A stretch of 64,000 nt of DNA from 3107 sp965216225 (GTDB taxonomy: Bacteria > Pseudomonadota > Alphaproteobacteria > Rhodobacterales > Rhodobacteraceae): the NCBI GenBank assembly GCA_965216225.1, contig CBDCFF010000020.1:1-64000 (forward strand), read 5' to 3'. Below the pieces are notes generated by a model. The model saw only the letters and a list, made by a program, of their open reading frames with translations, made no database searches and was not told the origin of the DNA. Positions 52,186 to 61,554 of this stretch are shown here, piece after piece (within the stretch, counting starts at the first letter, position 1; every line of letters begins with the position of its first letter). The translations under genes were made by a program, and so were the position numbers.

Positions 52186-53091
52186 ATGTCCCGGAAAGTG
52201 ACCAAGGCGATATTTCCCGTGGCAGGCATGGGAACACGTTTCCTGCCTGCAACCAAGGCGATCCCGAAAGAGATCATGACACTGGTGGACCGGCCCCTGA
52301 TCCAGTACGCGATCGACGAAGCGCGGGCCGCCGGAATCAGGGAATTCATCTTCGTCACCTCGCGCGGCAAGAACGCGTTGGAGGATTACTTCGACCGCGC
52401 GCCGGAACTGGAAGCCGCGCTGCGCGAACGGGGCAAGGACGATCTGCTCGGGGTTCTTGATGCGACCAATATGGAAAGCGGCGCCATCGCCTATATCCGC
52501 CAGCATTGCGCCATGGGTCTTGGTCACGCGGTCTGGTGCGCCCGCCGCCTAATCGGCGACGAACCCTTTGCCGTCATCCTGCCCGATGATGTCATCGCGG
52601 CGGAAAAGCCCTGCCTTCAGCAGATGGTGGAAGCCCATGCCGAAACCGGCGGCAGCATGGTCGCCGCGATGGCGGTGCCGTACAGCCGGGTCTCTGCTTA
52701 CGGGGTTCTTGATGTGCGCGAGGACATGGGCACGCACACGGGCGCGCTGGTCTCGGTCCGGGGCATGGTCGAAAAGCCGGACGTGGGCAATGCGCCATCC
52801 AATCTGGCGGTGATCGGGCGCTATATCCTGACGCCGGATGTCTTGCGGAACCTTGACAGCGCCCGGCCCGGCTCTGGTGGTGAAATCCAGTTGACGGACG
52901 CCATTGCCCGCGAACTGGAAGAAGGCCGCGACGTTCATGGCCTGCGCTTTCACGGCCAGCGTTTCGATTGCGGCTCGAAGGCCGGGTTCCTGCAAGCGAC
53001 CGTCGCCTTCGGCCTTGGCCGCGACGACCTGCGCGACGACCTGTTCCGCTACCTGTCCGAAATCATGTCTGCCCAAGAGGCGGGCCAATAG
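52186..53091 (+). CDS. galU: UTP--glucose-1-phosphate uridylyltransferase
   Basis: 301 residues. The nucleotidyltransferase signature is FPVAGMGTRFLPATKAIPKE near the N-terminus. Further motifs are FVTSRGKNALEDYFDRAPEL, LGLGHAVWCAR-like (MGLGHAVWCARRLIGDEPFA), ILPDDVI and VEKPDVGNAPSNLAVIGRYI. It makes UDP-glucose for surface glycans. A 178-bp upstream gap probably holds its promoter. galE follows after 14 bp. Confidence 0.95.
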   Translation: MSRKVTKAIFPVAGMGTRFLPATKAIPKEIMTLVDRPLIQYAIDEARAAGIREFIFVTSRGKNALEDYFDRAPELEAALRERGKDDLLGVLDATNMESGAIAYIRQHCAMGLGHAVWCARRLIGDEPFAVILPDDVIAAEKPCLQQMVEAHAETGGSMVAAMAVPYSRVSAYGVLDVREDMGTHTGALVSVRGMVEKPDVGNAPSNLAVIGRYILTPDVLRNLDSARPGSGGEIQLTDAIARELEEGRDVHGLRFHGQRFDCGSKAGFLQATVAFGLGRDDLRDDLFRYLSEIMSAQEAGQ

Positions 53092-53105
53092 GCCGAGGGG
53101 CGGCG

Positions 53106-54089
53106 GTGCGGCACATTCTGGTCACGGGCGGCGCCGGATATGTCGGCGCACATGCCTGCAAGGCTCTGGCGACGGCGGGCCTTGTCCCCGTCGCGTTTGA
53201 CAATCTCGGCGCCGGATGGTCCGACGCCGTAAAGTTCGGCCCGTTCGAGCGGGGCGACCTGCTGGACCGCGACCGCATTGACGAAGTTTTCCGCCGCTAC
53301 ACCCCCGAAGCCGTCATGCATTTTGCGGCGCTCACCGGGGTTGGCGAATCCATGCGAAAGCCGGGCCTCTACCGGCGCAACAATGTGGACGGATCGCTGA
53401 ACCTGATCAAGGCGGCGGTCTCGGCGGACTGCCGCAATTTCGTGTTCTCCTCGACCTGCGCGATCTATGGCGATCAGGGCGGCGCGGTTCTGGACGAACA
53501 AAGCATACAGGCCCCGATCAGCCCCTATGCGGCCTCGAAACGCATGGTCGAGGACATGCTGGGGGATTTTGGCGCAAGCGACGGCCTGCGTCATGTCATT
53601 TTCCGCTACTTCAATGTCGCCGGCGCCGACCCCGACGCCGAAGTGGGGGAGTTTCACCGCCCCGAAACCCACCTGATACCCCTGATCCTGGATGCGATGA
53701 CGGGCAACCGTCCGGCATTGACCGTGCATGGCACGGATTACGGAACACCTGACGGCACCTGCATTCGCGACTATGTTCATGTCATGGATCTGGTGGACGC
53801 ACATATCCTGGGCCTTGACCGGCTTCGGAACGGCGGCGGAAGCCGGGTCTTCAATCTGGGCACCGGGCGCGGATTTACCGTCCGGCAGGTAAGCGACCAT
53901 TGCCAGGCCGTCACCGGACGGGCCGTCACCCTGACCGAAGGCCCCCGGCGAGAGGGCGATTGCGCGCGCCTCGTCTCGGGCGGCGCCCGCGCGACGCAAG
54001 AACTGGGCTGGACCCCGCACCGTTCGACATTGCCCACCATGATCGCGGATGCCTGGCGCTGGCACCGAACCGGCCACTATGACCAATAG
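53106..54089 (+). CDS. galE: UDP-glucose 4-epimerase
   Basis: 327 residues from the GTG at 53106 (AGGGG upstream). The NAD-binding motif is VTGGAGYVGAHACKAL at the N-terminus, the catalytic YxxxK is in SPYAASKRMVEDML, and the substrate site region is IFRYFNVAGADPDAEVGEFH. It interconverts UDP-glucose and UDP-galactose. It follows galU by 14 bp and overlaps the next glycosyltransferase gene by 11 bp, so galU-galE-glycosyltransferase form one operon. Confidence 0.94.
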   Translation: MRHILVTGGAGYVGAHACKALATAGLVPVAFDNLGAGWSDAVKFGPFERGDLLDRDRIDEVFRRYTPEAVMHFAALTGVGESMRKPGLYRRNNVDGSLNLIKAAVSADCRNFVFSSTCAIYGDQGGAVLDEQSIQAPISPYAASKRMVEDMLGDFGASDGLRHVIFRYFNVAGADPDAEVGEFHRPETHLIPLILDAMTGNRPALTVHGTDYGTPDGTCIRDYVHVMDLVDAHILGLDRLRNGGGSRVFNLGTGRGFTVRQVSDHCQAVTGRAVTLTEGPRREGDCARLVSGGARATQELGWTPHRSTLPTMIADAWRWHRTGHYDQ

Positions 54090-55158
54090 CCGGAAAGCGG
54101 CGCCGCTGCGGGCGTTACGGGGGCTGTGGACGGCCGGCCGAATGCGCTGGCGGCGGCGGCGCTTTCTGTTCCGGGCCGCGCGCAAACGCCGCCAACTGTC
54201 CGTGGCGCAGGATCGCACCGGCCGGATCCGGCCCGGCGACATTCTGTGCTTCGCCACCATTCGCAATGAGGCAACCCGCCTGCCCTTCTTCCTGCGCCAC
54301 TATCGCGGGATGGGCGTTTCGCATTTTCTGATCGTCGATAACGGCAGCGACGATGGCAGCGACGAATTGCTGCGCGAACAGCCGGATGTGTCGCTCTGGC
54401 GGACGCGGCACAGTTACAGGCTGTCGCGTTTCGGGATCGATTGGCTGACCTGGCTACAGATGCGCCATGGCCATGGCCACTGGTGCCTGACCGTGGACGC
54501 CGACGAACTGTTCGTGTTCCCGCATCATGACAGCCGCAGCCTTCGGGAACTCACCGGCTGGCTGGACGCGCACGGCATTGCATCCTTCGGCGCGCTGATG
54601 CTGGAGCTTTACCCGCGCGGCGCGCTGGCGCAGCGGCAATACCGCGCCGGACAGAACCCCGCGGAAATCCTGCACTGGTTTGATGCAGACGGGTATCGGA
54701 CCCGCTATCAGCGGGATTTGCGGAACTGGCTGATCCGGGGCGGTGTCCGGGAACGCATGTTCTTCGCCGCAGACCCGCAGCGCGCGCCCACCCTCAGCAA
54801 GATACCTCTGGTCAAATGGCATTGGCGCTATGCCTATGCCAGTTCCACCCATTCGATCCTGCCGCGCCGTCTGAACACTGTCCGGACGGAACATGCCGGA
54901 ACCCACCCGACCGGGATCCTGCTGCACACGAAGTTCCTGCATCTGATCGTGGCGAGGGCGCGCGAGGAAAAGGCCCGCAGGCAGCATTTTGCCAACAGCC
55001 GCCTTTATGATGATTACTATGACGCCCTGATCGCCAACCCCGGCTTCTGGCATCACGGCGCCGTGCGGTTCCGGGATTGGCGGCAACTCGAATCGCTGGG
55101 CCTGATGTCGCGGGGCACATGGAGCCAGGATCAGGGCCGCCGGGAGAGCGAACCCTGA
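54079..55158 (+). CDS. Glycosyltransferase, Glyco_tranf_2_4 (GT2/GT92-like) family, paralogue 1
   Basis: 359 residues from the ATG at 54079. A basic N-terminus (RMRWRRRRFLFRAARKRRQL) precedes the catalytic part: FATIRNEATRLPFFLRHYRG, FLIVDNGSDDGSDELL and the metal-binding D-x-D in CLTVDADELFVFP. Such proteins add sugars to surface polysaccharides from nucleotide-sugar donors; UDP-galactose or UDP-glucose from the adjacent genes is a plausible donor. It closely resembles the next gene over its whole length, so the pair arose by tandem duplication. Confidence 0.85.
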   Translation: MTNSRKAAPLRALRGLWTAGRMRWRRRRFLFRAARKRRQLSVAQDRTGRIRPGDILCFATIRNEATRLPFFLRHYRGMGVSHFLIVDNGSDDGSDELLREQPDVSLWRTRHSYRLSRFGIDWLTWLQMRHGHGHWCLTVDADELFVFPHHDSRSLRELTGWLDAHGIASFGALMLELYPRGALAQRQYRAGQNPAEILHWFDADGYRTRYQRDLRNWLIRGGVRERMFFAADPQRAPTLSKIPLVKWHWRYAYASSTHSILPRRLNTVRTEHAGTHPTGILLHTKFLHLIVARAREEKARRQHFANSRLYDDYYDALIANPGFWHHGAVRFRDWRQLESLGLMSRGTWSQDQGRRESEP

Positions 55159-55322
55159 CCCCGTTTCGTCAACCTGCCCCGCTTGTCTGAACGAATCGCC
55201 TGCGCATCCTTCGGAAAAGACCGGGCAACGCCCTGAAACCGCGGCTGATAACGATCCGGGAAGGATTTGCGGCCAGACTTCGGACCCGACGCATATGTCA
55301 TCCTGTCGGGGCAAAAGGCACA

Positions 55323-56333
55323 TTGGGCGCGATTACCTCATATCGGCTGCGGCTGGAGCGCCGCAAATGGCAGCTTCGGGCCTTGCGCAAACGCCGCGAA
55401 CTGCACCCGGTCGTTGACCGGACAAGGCAGATCGGGCCAAGCGCCATCCTGTGTTTTTCGGTCATCCGGAACGAGATGGTGCGCCTGCCCTATTTCCTGA
55501 AATATTACCGGGAACTGGGTGTCGATCACTTCATCGTCGTTGACAACGACAGCAACGACGGCGGGCGCGATTACCTTGCCGGACAGCGCGACACCTCGGT
55601 CTGGACGACGCCGCGAAGCTACAAAAAGGCCCATTTCGGCACCGATTGGCTGAACTGGCTGATGATGCGCCATGGCCATGGCCACTGGTCGCTGACGGTC
55701 GATGCCGATGAGTTTCTGGTCTACCCGTTCTGCGACACGCGCCCGCTCGGGGCGCTGACGGACCGGCTTGAAACCTTTGGCGTCCGGTCCCTTGGCACCA
55801 TGCTTCTGGACATGTATCCCAAGGGTCCGGTCGGCGAACGGCGCTATGTCGCCGGTCAGAACCCGCTGGAAATCGCCGGTTGGTTCGACAGCGGCAACTA
55901 CACGATCAGCCGCAATGACAGATACCGCAATCCGTGGATACAGGGCGGACCCCGCGCGCGCACGTTCTTTGCCGATGCGCCGAAGATGGCCCCGGCGCTG
56001 AACAAGGTGCCGCTGGTCAGGTGGTGCCGGAGGCATGTTTACATCAACTCCACCCACATGCTGCTGCCGCGCGGGCTGAACCTTGTCCATGGCGCAACGG
56101 GCGCAGAGTCGGTTTCCGGCTGTCTGCTTCACGCCAAGTTCCTGGACACGTTCGCCGCCAAGGCGTCGGAAGAACTGGGGCGCAGGCAGCACTATGCCGC
56201 CGGCCGCGAATACAGGGCCTATCACGACGCGATGCAGGACCGGTCCCGTCTCTGGTGCCGCTGGTCCGAAAAATACATCAACTGGCGGCAACTGGAAATT
56301 CTTGGCCTGATGTCGAAAGGAAACTGGGCATGA
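55323..56333 (+). CDS. Glycosyltransferase, Glyco_tranf_2_4 family, paralogue 2
   Basis: 336 residues from a TTG at 55323, the only suitable start in frame before the conserved part; AAGGCA precedes it. The same motifs as in paralogue 1 appear: FSVIRNEMVRLPYFLKYYRE, FIVVDNDSNDGGRDYL, and SLTVDADEFLVYP with the D-x-D. The C-terminus shares the NWRQLEILGLMSKGNWA ending (paralogue 1 has DWRQLESLGLMSRGTW). A 164-bp gap separates the two genes. The stop overlaps the next start by 4 bp. Confidence 0.85.
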   Translation: MGAITSYRLRLERRKWQLRALRKRRELHPVVDRTRQIGPSAILCFSVIRNEMVRLPYFLKYYRELGVDHFIVVDNDSNDGGRDYLAGQRDTSVWTTPRSYKKAHFGTDWLNWLMMRHGHGHWSLTVDADEFLVYPFCDTRPLGALTDRLETFGVRSLGTMLLDMYPKGPVGERRYVAGQNPLEIAGWFDSGNYTISRNDRYRNPWIQGGPRARTFFADAPKMAPALNKVPLVRWCRRHVYINSTHMLLPRGLNLVHGATGAESVSGCLLHAKFLDTFAAKASEELGRRQHYAAGREYRAYHDAMQDRSRLWCRWSEKYINWRQLEILGLMSKGNWA

Positions 56334-58036
56334 GCGTCGGAATTGTCATGCTGGTCCACACCGCCCTGTGGCGCGCCGCCCGGGTTGCGCGGCACTGGGC
56401 GGAATCCGGCTGTCCGGTGGTCATTCATGTGGACAAAAGCGTCGGCAGGCAGGACCATCAGGCTTTCACACAAAATCTGTCGGACCTTCCGAATATCGTC
56501 TTCAGCCCGCGCGGGCGCTGCGAATGGGGCGCCTTTTCCATCGTCGCGGCGACACAGGCGGCGTCGGAACTGATGCTGCACGGCTTCCCGGATGTGCGCC
56601 ATGTCTGTCTGACCTCCGGCTCCTGCCTGCCGCTGCGCCCGGTCCCGGAACTGATCGACTATCTTGGCGAACGCCCGCGCACGGATTTCATCGAATCCGC
56701 CACCACCCGCGATGTGCGCTGGACAGTTGGCGGACTGGATCATGAACGCTTCACGCTGCACTTTCCCTTTTCGTGGAAAAAGCGCCGCGCCCTGTTTGAC
56801 CGCTACATCCGCCTGCAACGGCTGATCGGACTCAGACGCCGGATTGCCGCCGGAATCGCGCCGCATATGGGATCGCAATGGTGGTGCCTGACCCGGCAGA
56901 CCCTGTCAGCCATATTGCAGGATCCGGAGCGAAAGACCCGCGACCGCTATTTCAAAAAGGTCTGGATACCGGATGAAAGCTATTTTCAGACCCTGGCGCG
57001 GCTTTATTCGACCAATATCGAAAGCCGGTCGCTGACCCTTGCGAAATTCGACACGCAGGGCAGGCCGCATGTCTTCTACGATGATCACCTGCAACTCCTG
57101 CGGCGGTCGGATTGCTTTGTGGCGCGGAAAATCTGGCCCGGCGCGAACAGGCTCTATGATGCGTTCCTGAACGGAAAGGCCACGGGCGAACGCCGGGGCG
57201 AACCGGACCCCGGCCGCATCGGCCGCATCCTTGCCAAAGCCGTTGACCGCCCCGTCAACCGCCGCCCCGGCCTGTTCATGCAGGCCCGGTTTCCCCATGG
57301 CGGCCCGGATACGATGCCTGCCGCCCCCCCCTGTTCCGTCTTCGAAGGGTTCGCCGAGCTTTTGGTGAATTTTGAAGAATGGCTGAGCCGCGCCACCGGC
57401 GCCTGCGTCCACGGGCATCTCTTTGCGCCGGAACGGGCGGAATTCTGCGGCCGCCAGCCGTTTCGGCCCGGCGCGATCCCGGATTCCGCGGCGCTGCGCG
57501 ACTACAACCCCCGCGCGTTCCTGACGAACCTGATCTGGAACACACCCGCAGAGCATCAGTGCTTTCAGTTCGGCCCCCGCGACACACAGGATGTTTCCAG
57601 GGACATCGCCGCCGACCCGAACGCCCGGATTTCCGTCATCAGCGGCGCCTGGGCTGTGCCGCTGTTTCATTCCAATGCCGATTTCGCCCATATCCGCAAA
57701 CGTGCGGCGGAACTGCAAAGGATCGAAAGCCGACATCTGGACATCCTGCGCGCCTCGGACCGCAAGGCGCGGGTGCAAATCCGGTCGATGGCGGAATTCC
57801 TTGAAAACCCCATGAAACATCTGACCGAGGCGATTGACGGCATCGGTTCGCGCGGGCGCACGCACCTGACCGAAGCGCCGCGCATTGCCGATCTCGAAGG
57901 GTTCAGCCAATTCCTGCAAAACCTGAAAAACCAGGGGATGCACCCCTGTCTGACGGGCGACTTCCCCATCCGGCCAGGAATGCGCGCCGGCCCGGATGCG
58001 CCGCGCATACCCTACATCGTCGGCAGAAAGCGATGA
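56330..58036 (+). CDS. Core-2/I-branching-type glycosyltransferase with long C-terminal region
   Basis: 568 residues from the ATG at 56330 that overlaps the previous stop (ATGA). The N-terminal 270 residues resemble the Core-2/I-branching (GT14) fold: MLVHTALWRAARVARHW, VVIHVDKSV, VCLTSGSCLPLRPVPELIDY, MGSQWWCLTRQT and WIPDESYFQTLARL. The rest, about 290-568, is of a kind seen in Rhodobacteraceae homologues (DUF5927-like) without known role. It is coupled to the gene before and after it (4-bp overlaps), so all act in one glycan pathway. Confidence 0.8.
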   Translation: MSVGIVMLVHTALWRAARVARHWAESGCPVVIHVDKSVGRQDHQAFTQNLSDLPNIVFSPRGRCEWGAFSIVAATQAASELMLHGFPDVRHVCLTSGSCLPLRPVPELIDYLGERPRTDFIESATTRDVRWTVGGLDHERFTLHFPFSWKKRRALFDRYIRLQRLIGLRRRIAAGIAPHMGSQWWCLTRQTLSAILQDPERKTRDRYFKKVWIPDESYFQTLARLYSTNIESRSLTLAKFDTQGRPHVFYDDHLQLLRRSDCFVARKIWPGANRLYDAFLNGKATGERRGEPDPGRIGRILAKAVDRPVNRRPGLFMQARFPHGGPDTMPAAPPCSVFEGFAELLVNFEEWLSRATGACVHGHLFAPERAEFCGRQPFRPGAIPDSAALRDYNPRAFLTNLIWNTPAEHQCFQFGPRDTQDVSRDIAADPNARISVISGAWAVPLFHSNADFAHIRKRAAELQRIESRHLDILRASDRKARVQIRSMAEFLENPMKHLTEAIDGIGSRGRTHLTEAPRIADLEGFSQFLQNLKNQGMHPCLTGDFPIRPGMRAGPDAPRIPYIVGRKR

Positions 58037-59460
58037 CGCCGCGCTTTGACTGTTTCGTCGTGCTTGCGGAAATGCGCACCGGGTCCAACCTTCTGGAAAC
58101 CAATCTGAACGCATTGCCGGATGTGACCTGCCACGGAGAGGCGTTCAATCCGGGCTTTGCCGGATACCCCGGCAAGGCGGAGTTGCTGGGCTTCGACCTG
58201 CCCCGGCGGGAAGCGGACCCCGACGGCCTGCTGTCCGCCATCAGATCGCAGCCGGGGCTGAACGGATTCCGGTTTTTTCACGATCACGATCCCAGGGTGC
58301 TGGAAACCGTCATCGGCGATTCCCGCTGTGCAAAGATCATCCTGACCCGCAACCGCGCCGACAGCTATGTGTCCTGGAAGATCGCGCAACAGACAGGTCA
58401 ATGGAAACTGACAAACGTAAAAAAGCGCCGATCCGCGCGCATCCGCTTTGACAGTGCAGAGTTCCGCGCGTTTCTGGAGCGGCGCACGACGTTTCAGGCC
58501 CGGATTCGCGCCGATTTGCAATATAGCGGCCAGACGGCGTTTCATCTCGATTACGAAGAACTTGTGGATGTCGGCATTCTGAACGGGCTGGCCGGGTTTC
58601 TGGGGGCGAAACCGGTGCTGACATCCGTCCTGCACAGAACGAGGAAACAGAATCCCGCGCCGCTGTCCGAAAAAGTGATCAACTTTCGGGAAATGGAAAG
58701 AACGCTCGGCGCATTCGGCATGTTCGATGCCGACCGGACGCCCGTGGCGGAGCCGGAAAAAGGGCCGGGCGTTCCAAACCATGTCGCCTGTCCCCGGACC
58801 GCGCTGCTGTTCATGCCGACAGCGGGTCCGGCCACGCCTGCGGTCAGGGCATGGATGGCCGCCCTGGACAATGTCGCGCCGACAGGACTGCCCACCGGGT
58901 TCAGCCAGAAAAGCCTGCGGCAGTGGAAGCGCCGGCGCCCCGGCCACCGCAGCCTGACGGTGATCTGCCACCCGGCGGAACGCGCCCACTGGGCCTATTG
59001 CCAACTGTTGCGGGACATGCCCGAAAACGCGAAACTGCGCGCATGGCTGCACCGGAATTACGATCCGGCGCTGCCGGAACACCCGCCCGGCCCCGGCCAT
59101 GACCGCGCCGCGCACCGTCTCGGGTTCCTGACGTTTCTGGATTTCCTGAGGGCCTGCCTGCGCGGTCAGACCGGGCTGACCCCGAGGCCCGAATGGACCA
59201 GCCAGTCGCAACTGGTTCAGGACATGTCCCGCTTTTGCTCGCCCGATGTCATCGTGCGTGGCGAACGGCTTCGGGAAGGTCTGAACCGGCTTTGCGCAGA
59301 GCTCGGCGTGACGCCGGGCGCCGACCCGCCCGTGACCGCCGGAACCTCCCTCGCCCTGGCCGATGTCCATGATGCAACGACCGAAGCCGCAGTAAAGGCG
59401 GCCTATCAGCGGGACTACATGATGTTCGGTTACGGCCCCTGGCGCGGTCACGCCGCCTGA
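58033..59460 (+). CDS. Sulfotransferase of the NodH/LPS type with extra C-terminal domain
   Basis: 475 residues. The N-terminal part has the PAPS-binding 5'-phosphosulfate-type loop FVVLAEMRTGSNLLETNL and the 3'-phosphate region IILTRNRADSYVSWKIA, both as in NodH/Stf0 sulfotransferases. After about residue 250 comes a second region (ALLFMPTAGPATPAVRAWMA; LTVICHPAERAHWAYCQLLR) that looks like a degenerate sulfotransferase-like domain. It probably sulfates the glycan made by the preceding transferases. CysQ in the same block would clear the PAP formed. It overlaps ptsN at its 3' end by 13 bp (convergent). Confidence 0.82.
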   Translation: MTPRFDCFVVLAEMRTGSNLLETNLNALPDVTCHGEAFNPGFAGYPGKAELLGFDLPRREADPDGLLSAIRSQPGLNGFRFFHDHDPRVLETVIGDSRCAKIILTRNRADSYVSWKIAQQTGQWKLTNVKKRRSARIRFDSAEFRAFLERRTTFQARIRADLQYSGQTAFHLDYEELVDVGILNGLAGFLGAKPVLTSVLHRTRKQNPAPLSEKVINFREMERTLGAFGMFDADRTPVAEPEKGPGVPNHVACPRTALLFMPTAGPATPAVRAWMAALDNVAPTGLPTGFSQKSLRQWKRRRPGHRSLTVICHPAERAHWAYCQLLRDMPENAKLRAWLHRNYDPALPEHPPGPGHDRAAHRLGFLTFLDFLRACLRGQTGLTPRPEWTSQSQLVQDMSRFCSPDVIVRGERLREGLNRLCAELGVTPGADPPVTAGTSLALADVHDATTEAAVKAAYQRDYMMFGYGPWRGHAA

Positions 59461-59909
59461 CTGGTGCGCGATTCCGTCATGATCGCGTGCAGGGTTGCCG
59501 CATCGCCATTGGCCCGCAGCTTGGCGCAGAGATCGGCATCGCGCATCGTGCGCGACACCAGCGCCAGCGCCTTCAGATGTTCGACCCCCGCATCGAGCGG
59601 CGCGAACAATGCAAAGACCAGATCGACGGGCTGCCGGTCCACGGACTCGAAATCGACCGGCGTCTCCAGCCGGATCAGCGCCCCGGAAACGCTTTCAAGC
59701 CCGGCAATGCGCGCATGTGGCAGCGCAACCCCGTGCCCCACACCCGTGGGGCCCAGGGTCTCACGCTCCTGCAAGGCGTCCAGGGTTTTGCCCGCATCGA
59801 TTCCATAAGCATGGGCGGCCAGACCGCCCAGTTCGTGAAAGATGCGCTTCTTGCTGGCCGACCTGTTCAGGACCTTGACGGCCCCGGCCTTCAGAATGCT
59901 CGAAAGTTC
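59448..59909 (-). CDS. ptsN: Nitrogen-PTS enzyme IIA
   Basis: 153 residues from the ATG at 59909; 59939 is an upstream alternative. The phosphorylated His lies in GVGHGVALPHARIAGL. PTS EIIA type 2 domain throughout, no transport partner, as is normal for the regulatory PTS-Ntr. It senses nitrogen and carbon state through phosphate from PtsP/PtsO. It follows hpf by 44 bp on the same strand, the usual order after the lpt genes in this family. Confidence 0.93.
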   Translation of the reverse strand, partial: ELSSILKAGAVKVLNRSASKKRIFHELGGLAAHAYGIDAGKTLDALQERETLGPTGVGHGVALPHARIAGLESVSGALIRLETPVDFESVDRQPVDLVFALFAPLDAGVEHLKALALVSRTMRDADLCAKLRANGDAATLHAIMTESRTSQAA

Positions 59910-59953
59910 CATCGGTCTCGCTTTGCTGTTCGCCTGCAATTGGCGGGTCAGGG

Positions 59954-60523
59954 TCAGTTCCGGGGGTCAACCCAGCCAAAATTTCCATCTTCGCGACGGT
60001 AGACGACATTCACGCCACCGTGCTTTTCGTTTCGGAACACCAGGACCGGGCTTTCGGCAAGCTCCATCTGCATGACGGCCTCGCCGGCAGACAGGGTTGG
60101 TATCTGCGACTCCGACTCGGCGATGATCATGGGCCGGAGCGAATCGGGCTCCTGATCCATGGAATCGTCCGACGCGGCGAGGATATAGGAGGCGGCGCCG
60201 GAAAGTTCAACGGGGTCGGCCCGCTTCCGGTGATGATCCTTCAGGCGGCGCTTGTAGCGGCGAAGCTGCTTTTCCATCTTGCCACAGCATTGATCGAAGG
60301 CGGCATAGATTTCGCCGGCGCGCGCGCGGGCCTGTGCGGTCAGACCGGTGGACAGATGAACGGTCGCCTCGCAGACATGTTCGCGCCCGCTCCGGGAAAA
60401 CACGATCTGGGCATCGGTCGGCCTTTCGGCATATTTTTCGATCACGGATCCAAGTTCGGTCTTCGCATGATTCTGAAGCGCGGCGCCAATGTCGATCTGT
60501 TTTCCACTGATCTGGTATCGCAT
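59954..60523 (-). CDS. hpf: Ribosome hibernation promoting factor, long form
   Basis: 189 residues. The N-terminal ribosome-binding S30AE domain (MRYQISGKQIDIGAALQNHA; EATVHLSTGLTAQARARAGE; CCGKMEKQLRRYKRRLKDHH) is followed by a linker and the C-terminal dimerisation domain (MQMELAESPVLVFRNEKHGG). This is the long form, which alone can make 100S ribosome dimers in stationary phase. It lies between the lptB terminator and ptsN. Confidence 0.94.
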   Translation of the reverse strand: MRYQISGKQIDIGAALQNHAKTELGSVIEKYAERPTDAQIVFSRSGREHVCEATVHLSTGLTAQARARAGEIYAAFDQCCGKMEKQLRRYKRRLKDHHRKRADPVELSGAASYILAASDDSMDQEPDSLRPMIIAESESQIPTLSAGEAVMQMELAESPVLVFRNEKHGGVNVVYRREDGNFGWVDPRN

Positions 60524-60600
60524 TTGATCTCCTGCCAGGTCCGGGGTAACAGCGCGACCGCCCCGAAACAGGCAGCGGGCGCGTCTGTTGCCGTTCTACG

Positions 60601-60633
60601 AAAACGACGCCCCCCGGGCCGAACCGGGGGCGT
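60601..60633 (-). terminator. Intrinsic terminator after lptB
   Basis: On the minus strand ACGCCCCC and GGGGGCGT arms, with an extra CGG/CCG pair and a six-base loop, are followed by CGTTTTC. It lies about 150 bp after the lptB stop and 80 bp before hpf, so it separates the lptCAB unit from hpf-ptsN. Confidence 0.65.
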
Positions 60634-60786
60634 TCGTTGCAAAGCCGGTATCCGGCCACGACCGAACGATGAAAGAGTGATCACGCATCCCCTGCATTTG
60701 GCGACAGATCGCGGGGGAATGTCAACTCACAGAGCGACAGGAACCTTCACTTTGACGGTATTTCTCCGGCGCAGCCAGCCGGGGCG

Positions 60787-61554
60787 TCAGTAGATGCGAA
60801 AGCTTGGCCCCAGATAGACCCGGCGCACGTTTTCGTCCCGGACAACCTCTTCGGTGGTACCGCTCATCAACACCTTTCCATCGTGAAGGATATAGGCCCG
60901 ATCAACGATTTCCAGCGTTTCACGCACGTTATGATCGGTGATCAGCACACCGATTCCCCGTGTCTTCAGATCCGCCACCAGGGCGCGGATTTCACCCACG
61001 GCAATCGGATCGACGCCCGCAAAGGGTTCATCCAGCAACAGATAATTCGGGCGCGCGGCCAGACAGCGGGCAATCTCGACCCGCCGCCGTTCGCCCCCGG
61101 ACAGCGACAGGGCAGGCGCCCGGCGCAGATGCTCGATTGCGAACTCGGACAGCAGTTCTTCCAGACGTTCGCGGCGCTTGTGACGATCCGGTTCGGAAAT
61201 TTCAAGAATGGCAAGGATATTGTCCTCGACATTCAGACCGCGGAAAATCGACACTTCCTGCGGCAGATACCCGATCCCCAGCTTGGCGCGGCGATACATG
61301 GGAAGCGCCGTCACCTCGCGCCCGTCGATCAGCACATGCCCGCCCTCGGGCGTGACCAGACCGGCGATCGAATAAAAACAGGTGGTCTTGCCAGAGCCGT
61401 TCGGCCCCAGCAGCGCCACGACCTCGCCGCGCGCAAGTTCCATGCTGACATCCCGGATCACCAGGCGTTTGCGATAGCTCTTGCGCAGATTGCGGATACG
61501 CAGACCGGCGCCGCCTTCGGCAACGGTCAGGGGCGGCGGGGTGTTCCGAACCAT
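60787..61554 (-). CDS. lptB: LPS export ABC transporter ATPase LptB
   Basis: 255 residues. Walker A GPNGSGKTTCFY, signature LSGGERRRVEIARCL, Walker B YLLLDEPFAGVDPIA, and the switch histidine in LITDHNVRETLEI. It powers extraction of LPS from the inner membrane with LptFG (not in this window). The start overlaps the lptA stop by one base (TGATG). Last gene of lptC-lptA-lptB; a terminator follows. Confidence 0.96.
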   Translation of the reverse strand: MVRNTPPPLTVAEGGAGLRIRNLRKSYRKRLVIRDVSMELARGEVVALLGPNGSGKTTCFYSIAGLVTPEGGHVLIDGREVTALPMYRRAKLGIGYLPQEVSIFRGLNVEDNILAILEISEPDRHKRRERLEELLSEFAIEHLRRAPALSLSGGERRRVEIARCLAARPNYLLLDEPFAGVDPIAVGEIRALVADLKTRGIGVLITDHNVRETLEIVDRAYILHDGKVLMSGTTEEVVRDENVRRVYLGPSFRIY

